Assembly: GCA_000403475.2 (NCBI GenBank)
Contig: KE159798.1
Coordinates: 72,960-136,959 of the forward strand
DNA: 64,000 bases
DNA from: Lachnospiraceae bacterium MD308
GTDB lineage: Bacteria; Bacillota; Clostridia; Lachnospirales; Lachnospiraceae
Reading direction: 5' to 3'
Made by a program: the position numbers and the translations under genes. Each line of letters begins with the position of its first letter. Position 1 is the first letter of the stretch. Below, piece after piece: positions 62,242 through 64,000 of the stretch. A model generated the notes under the pieces. It did not search any database and was not told where the DNA came from. It saw only the letters and a list, made by a program, of their open reading frames with translations.

Positions 62242-62655
62242 TGAAAACACCGGAACAGCTAAAGGGAGCAATCCGAAATTTCGCAGCAAAGAATCATCTG
62301 AGGGCTTTGGATGTGCAGCATATGTTTATGTTTGAGCGCATTTATTCGCAGGAATATAGGAAATACGAGAGCCAGGGATTTTTATGATTTACATATTCTC
62401 TATTGTGAGCGTAAGGACAAAGTCAGGCCGGATATTTTAAAAATGGCAATCGAACATACCGCGGTCAAAAGAGGCTCTATGAATATGTTGAAAGATTGGA
62501 AGGATATCATGCGGGATATGCGTGAGGAAAATGCGCTTTACAGCCTGTGGCGGAATTATGCGGCGGAGAACAGTTATGCAGAGGGATTGGAATTCCAAGT
62601 GCTTTTGGATTCAGTTGAGGAGATTGCAGAGCTGATTAATATAAAAGCTAACTGA
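62241..62655 (+). pseudogene. AbiEii-type toxin with nucleotidyltransferase core deleted
   Basis: The N-terminus is intact (MKTPEQLKGAIRNFAAKN through LDVQHMFMFERI). From about 62340 the normal sequence is lost. In another frame, NTRARDFYDLHILYCERKD and the C-terminal helical tail resume and run to 62655. The nucleotidyltransferase motif region (GG-FLL and the DxD of AbiEii) is missing, by about 150 codons. The toxin is therefore dead, leaving the antitoxin gene alone. Confidence 0.85.
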
Positions 62656-62676
62656 ACCTACTTATAGGGATAATTA

Positions 62677-62718
62677 CAGGGAGGCATGTGACTTGTTAGG
62701 TCACATGCCTCCCTGTTT
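62677..62718. terminator. Strong terminator after the AbiE remnant
   Basis: A perfect 16-base stem, CAGGGAGGCATGTGAC (62677-62692) with GTCACATGCCTCCCTG (62700-62715), 7-base loop, then TTT. Confidence 0.9.
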
Positions 62719-62748
62719 ATGACTATCCTTAAGACTAGTGTACTGACC

Positions 62749-64000
62749 TGTTGATATTTAGTATTACTACCGCCTCATTAAGAGGCAGTAGTAAATACAG
62801 GATACAGGGAGCTGAGCTTTATTCTGGCATCACTGGTTCTGAACTGCCAGTTGACCTTTGCCGCAGCTGTATTCCGCTTCGCTTCCCATACGGACAGTTC
62901 TTTGCGTAATAGTCCTATCTCAGCAATGCGGCGGCTGAGGCATTGTCTGGTCATTACATTAAGCTCTATTTCAGCAATGTCCAGCCAGCTTCCATGCTTT
63001 GGCGTATAATGTATCTCCAGCTTTTTAATGATACGCCTTGCTTCTTCCGGCGGATACCGTTTGTACAGGGAAGCTGGTTTATGGGTGTTCAGATTATCCA
63101 TCACAAGGATAATCTTCTCGGCATCAGGGTACATGATGTCCGCCAGATACCTGATTTCTTCTGCCCAGTCGACGGCTGCGCGGTGTTCCCGGACACTCAC
63201 ATGGTGAACCCCTCCAAGTGGTTCCACAAAGGCAAAGATGCTCACAGTGCCATTACGGACATATTCCGAATCGGTTTTCCGGCTGCTTCCGGGAATCATT
63301 GGCAAAGGCTCCCTTGCCTCCCCCAGAAGCTGGTATGGTTTTTCGTCCATACACACAACCGGATATTTTTCATCATAGGGAAGTTCATAAACGTCAAGGA
63401 TATCCTCCATGCAGGCTATGAATTCCGGGTCTTCTTTTGCCGGGATGCACCAGTAGTCGTTTTTGTGAGGTCGAAGTTTGTTTTTTTTAAGGCATTGCGG
63501 ATTGCCTCTCTGCCTACAGGAGTTTCCAGAATCACTTTTGATTCTTCCTCAAGCAGGCGGATGGTCCACCGGGAGTGTCCTTCTGGAACGGGGCCGCAGG
63601 CAAGCTCAATCAACCGGGCTTCTGTACGCCCGTCAACCTTGCGCCTTGCATTATCTGAATTTATGCTCCTTTTAAATTCGGTAACGGCATCAATGCCGCC
63701 ATTCACGTATTTCGATACAGTATTCGTGACAGTTGCCATGCAGACACCATTGGATCTTGCGCTTTGTTCGTGGGTCAAAACTTTTCCATGCGCTTCGTCC
63801 AGGTCGAGAATAATCTGACATCTGCTGCGAATAGTTTTTGAAGTTTCCTTCTTACGGATAACAGATTTCAACTTTTTAAATTCATTTTCTGTAAGATGGA
63901 TGCTATACTTTTTTGGTCTTGCCATAGAAATCACCGCCGTTTCTTTTATTATACATCAAAACAGCTGTGATTTCCATAATAATTTAGTTAAATATCAACA
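62749..64000 (-). mobile_element. IS630-family insertion sequence (possibly truncated at window edge)
   Basis: TGTTGATATTTA (62749-62760) matches its reverse complement TAAATATCAACA at 63989-64000, the terminal inverted repeats; the element may extend a few bases past the window end. It carries a transposase in two overlapping frames. IS630 elements insert at TA, but the right flank cannot be checked here. Confidence 0.88.
62778..63925 (-). CDS. IS630-family transposase, two frames joined by a likely -1 frameshift
   Basis: The upstream frame (63925 to 63416) gives the helix-turn-helix part (MARPKKYSIHLTENEF, then GVCMATVTNTVSKYVNGGID). The DDE part lies in the -1 frame and ends at 62778: VCMDEKPYQLLGE (first Asp), ILVMDNLNTHK (second Asp) and HGSWLDIAEIELN (Glu). 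The two frames overlap at TTA AAA AAA on the minus strand (A8 run at 63481-63488), a classic A AAA AAA slippery heptamer. Reading after a -1 slip gives NKLRPHKNDYWCIPAKEDPE, which continues smoothly into the DDE part. A decayed frameshift is the alternative. Confidence 0.85.

Overview
The window looks like a chromosomal segment of a gut-type Lachnospiraceae bacterium (Firmicutes, Clostridia). The evidence is strong AGGAGG ribosome sites, mid-range GC, a T-box in front of leuS, many proteins typical of that family (DUF4867, DUF4869, YesMN-type two-component pairs, a domain-swapped GH3 enzyme, Rpn nuclease remnants, AbiE) and IS1380/IS630 elements. The species cannot be fixed from the sequence alone. 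No rRNA, tRNA or CRISPR array was seen.

Bases 1-31 kb are mostly housekeeping: the end of a purine operon (purM-purN-purD); a leftward block of RpiR and AraC regulators, a GH36 alpha-galactosidase and a YczE/YitT membrane protein; alanine dehydrogenase; a YtrA-like regulator with clpC, a small conserved protein and radA; an aminotransferase; a secreted protein; thioesterase, cobA-hemD and threonine aldolase; tyrA-aroA leftward; an EF-G-like GTPase; and a trkA-trkH-membrane protein-AEC transporter run. At 30.7-33.7 kb lies leuS behind a promoter, a T-box leader with a readable CTC specifier, and an unusual cluster of small hairpin repeats.

Bases 33.7-43.9 kb were reshaped by two almost identical, oppositely oriented IS1380 copies (1655 bp each). 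Each has its own 5-bp target duplication, so they are independent insertions and not a composite transposon. The first separates ktrB from ktrA. The second separates a response regulator / sensor-poor histidine kinase / degenerate ABC-ATPase operon from the ribose-type ABC transporter operon that it probably controlled.

Bases 43.9-61.5 kb are a carbohydrate island. It holds a sugar-binding lipoprotein, dual ATPase and permease; a TIM-barrel epimerase, a SIS isomerase, a DhaK-DhaL kinase and a Gfo/Idh oxidoreductase (the enzyme set suggests tetrulose or a similar short sugar); a broken Rpn nuclease gene; AraC plus a domain-swapped GH3 glycosidase; a DUF4869 gene overlapping a P-loop protein with a TOPRIM-like C-terminus; and DUF4867, an L-fucose-isomerase-like protein and a xylulokinase-like FGGY kinase. 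The end of the window holds an AbiE-type pair whose toxin has lost its core and an IS630 element with a candidate -1 frameshift site, whose terminal repeat coincides with the window edge.

The best candidates for undescribed biology are (1) the pseudo-ATPase/two-component operon beside the ABC transporter, (2) the DUF4869 plus ATPase-TOPRIM-like pair, (3) the short-sugar pathway using a SIS isomerase, and (4) the repeat cluster between the leuS T-box terminator and the leuS start.
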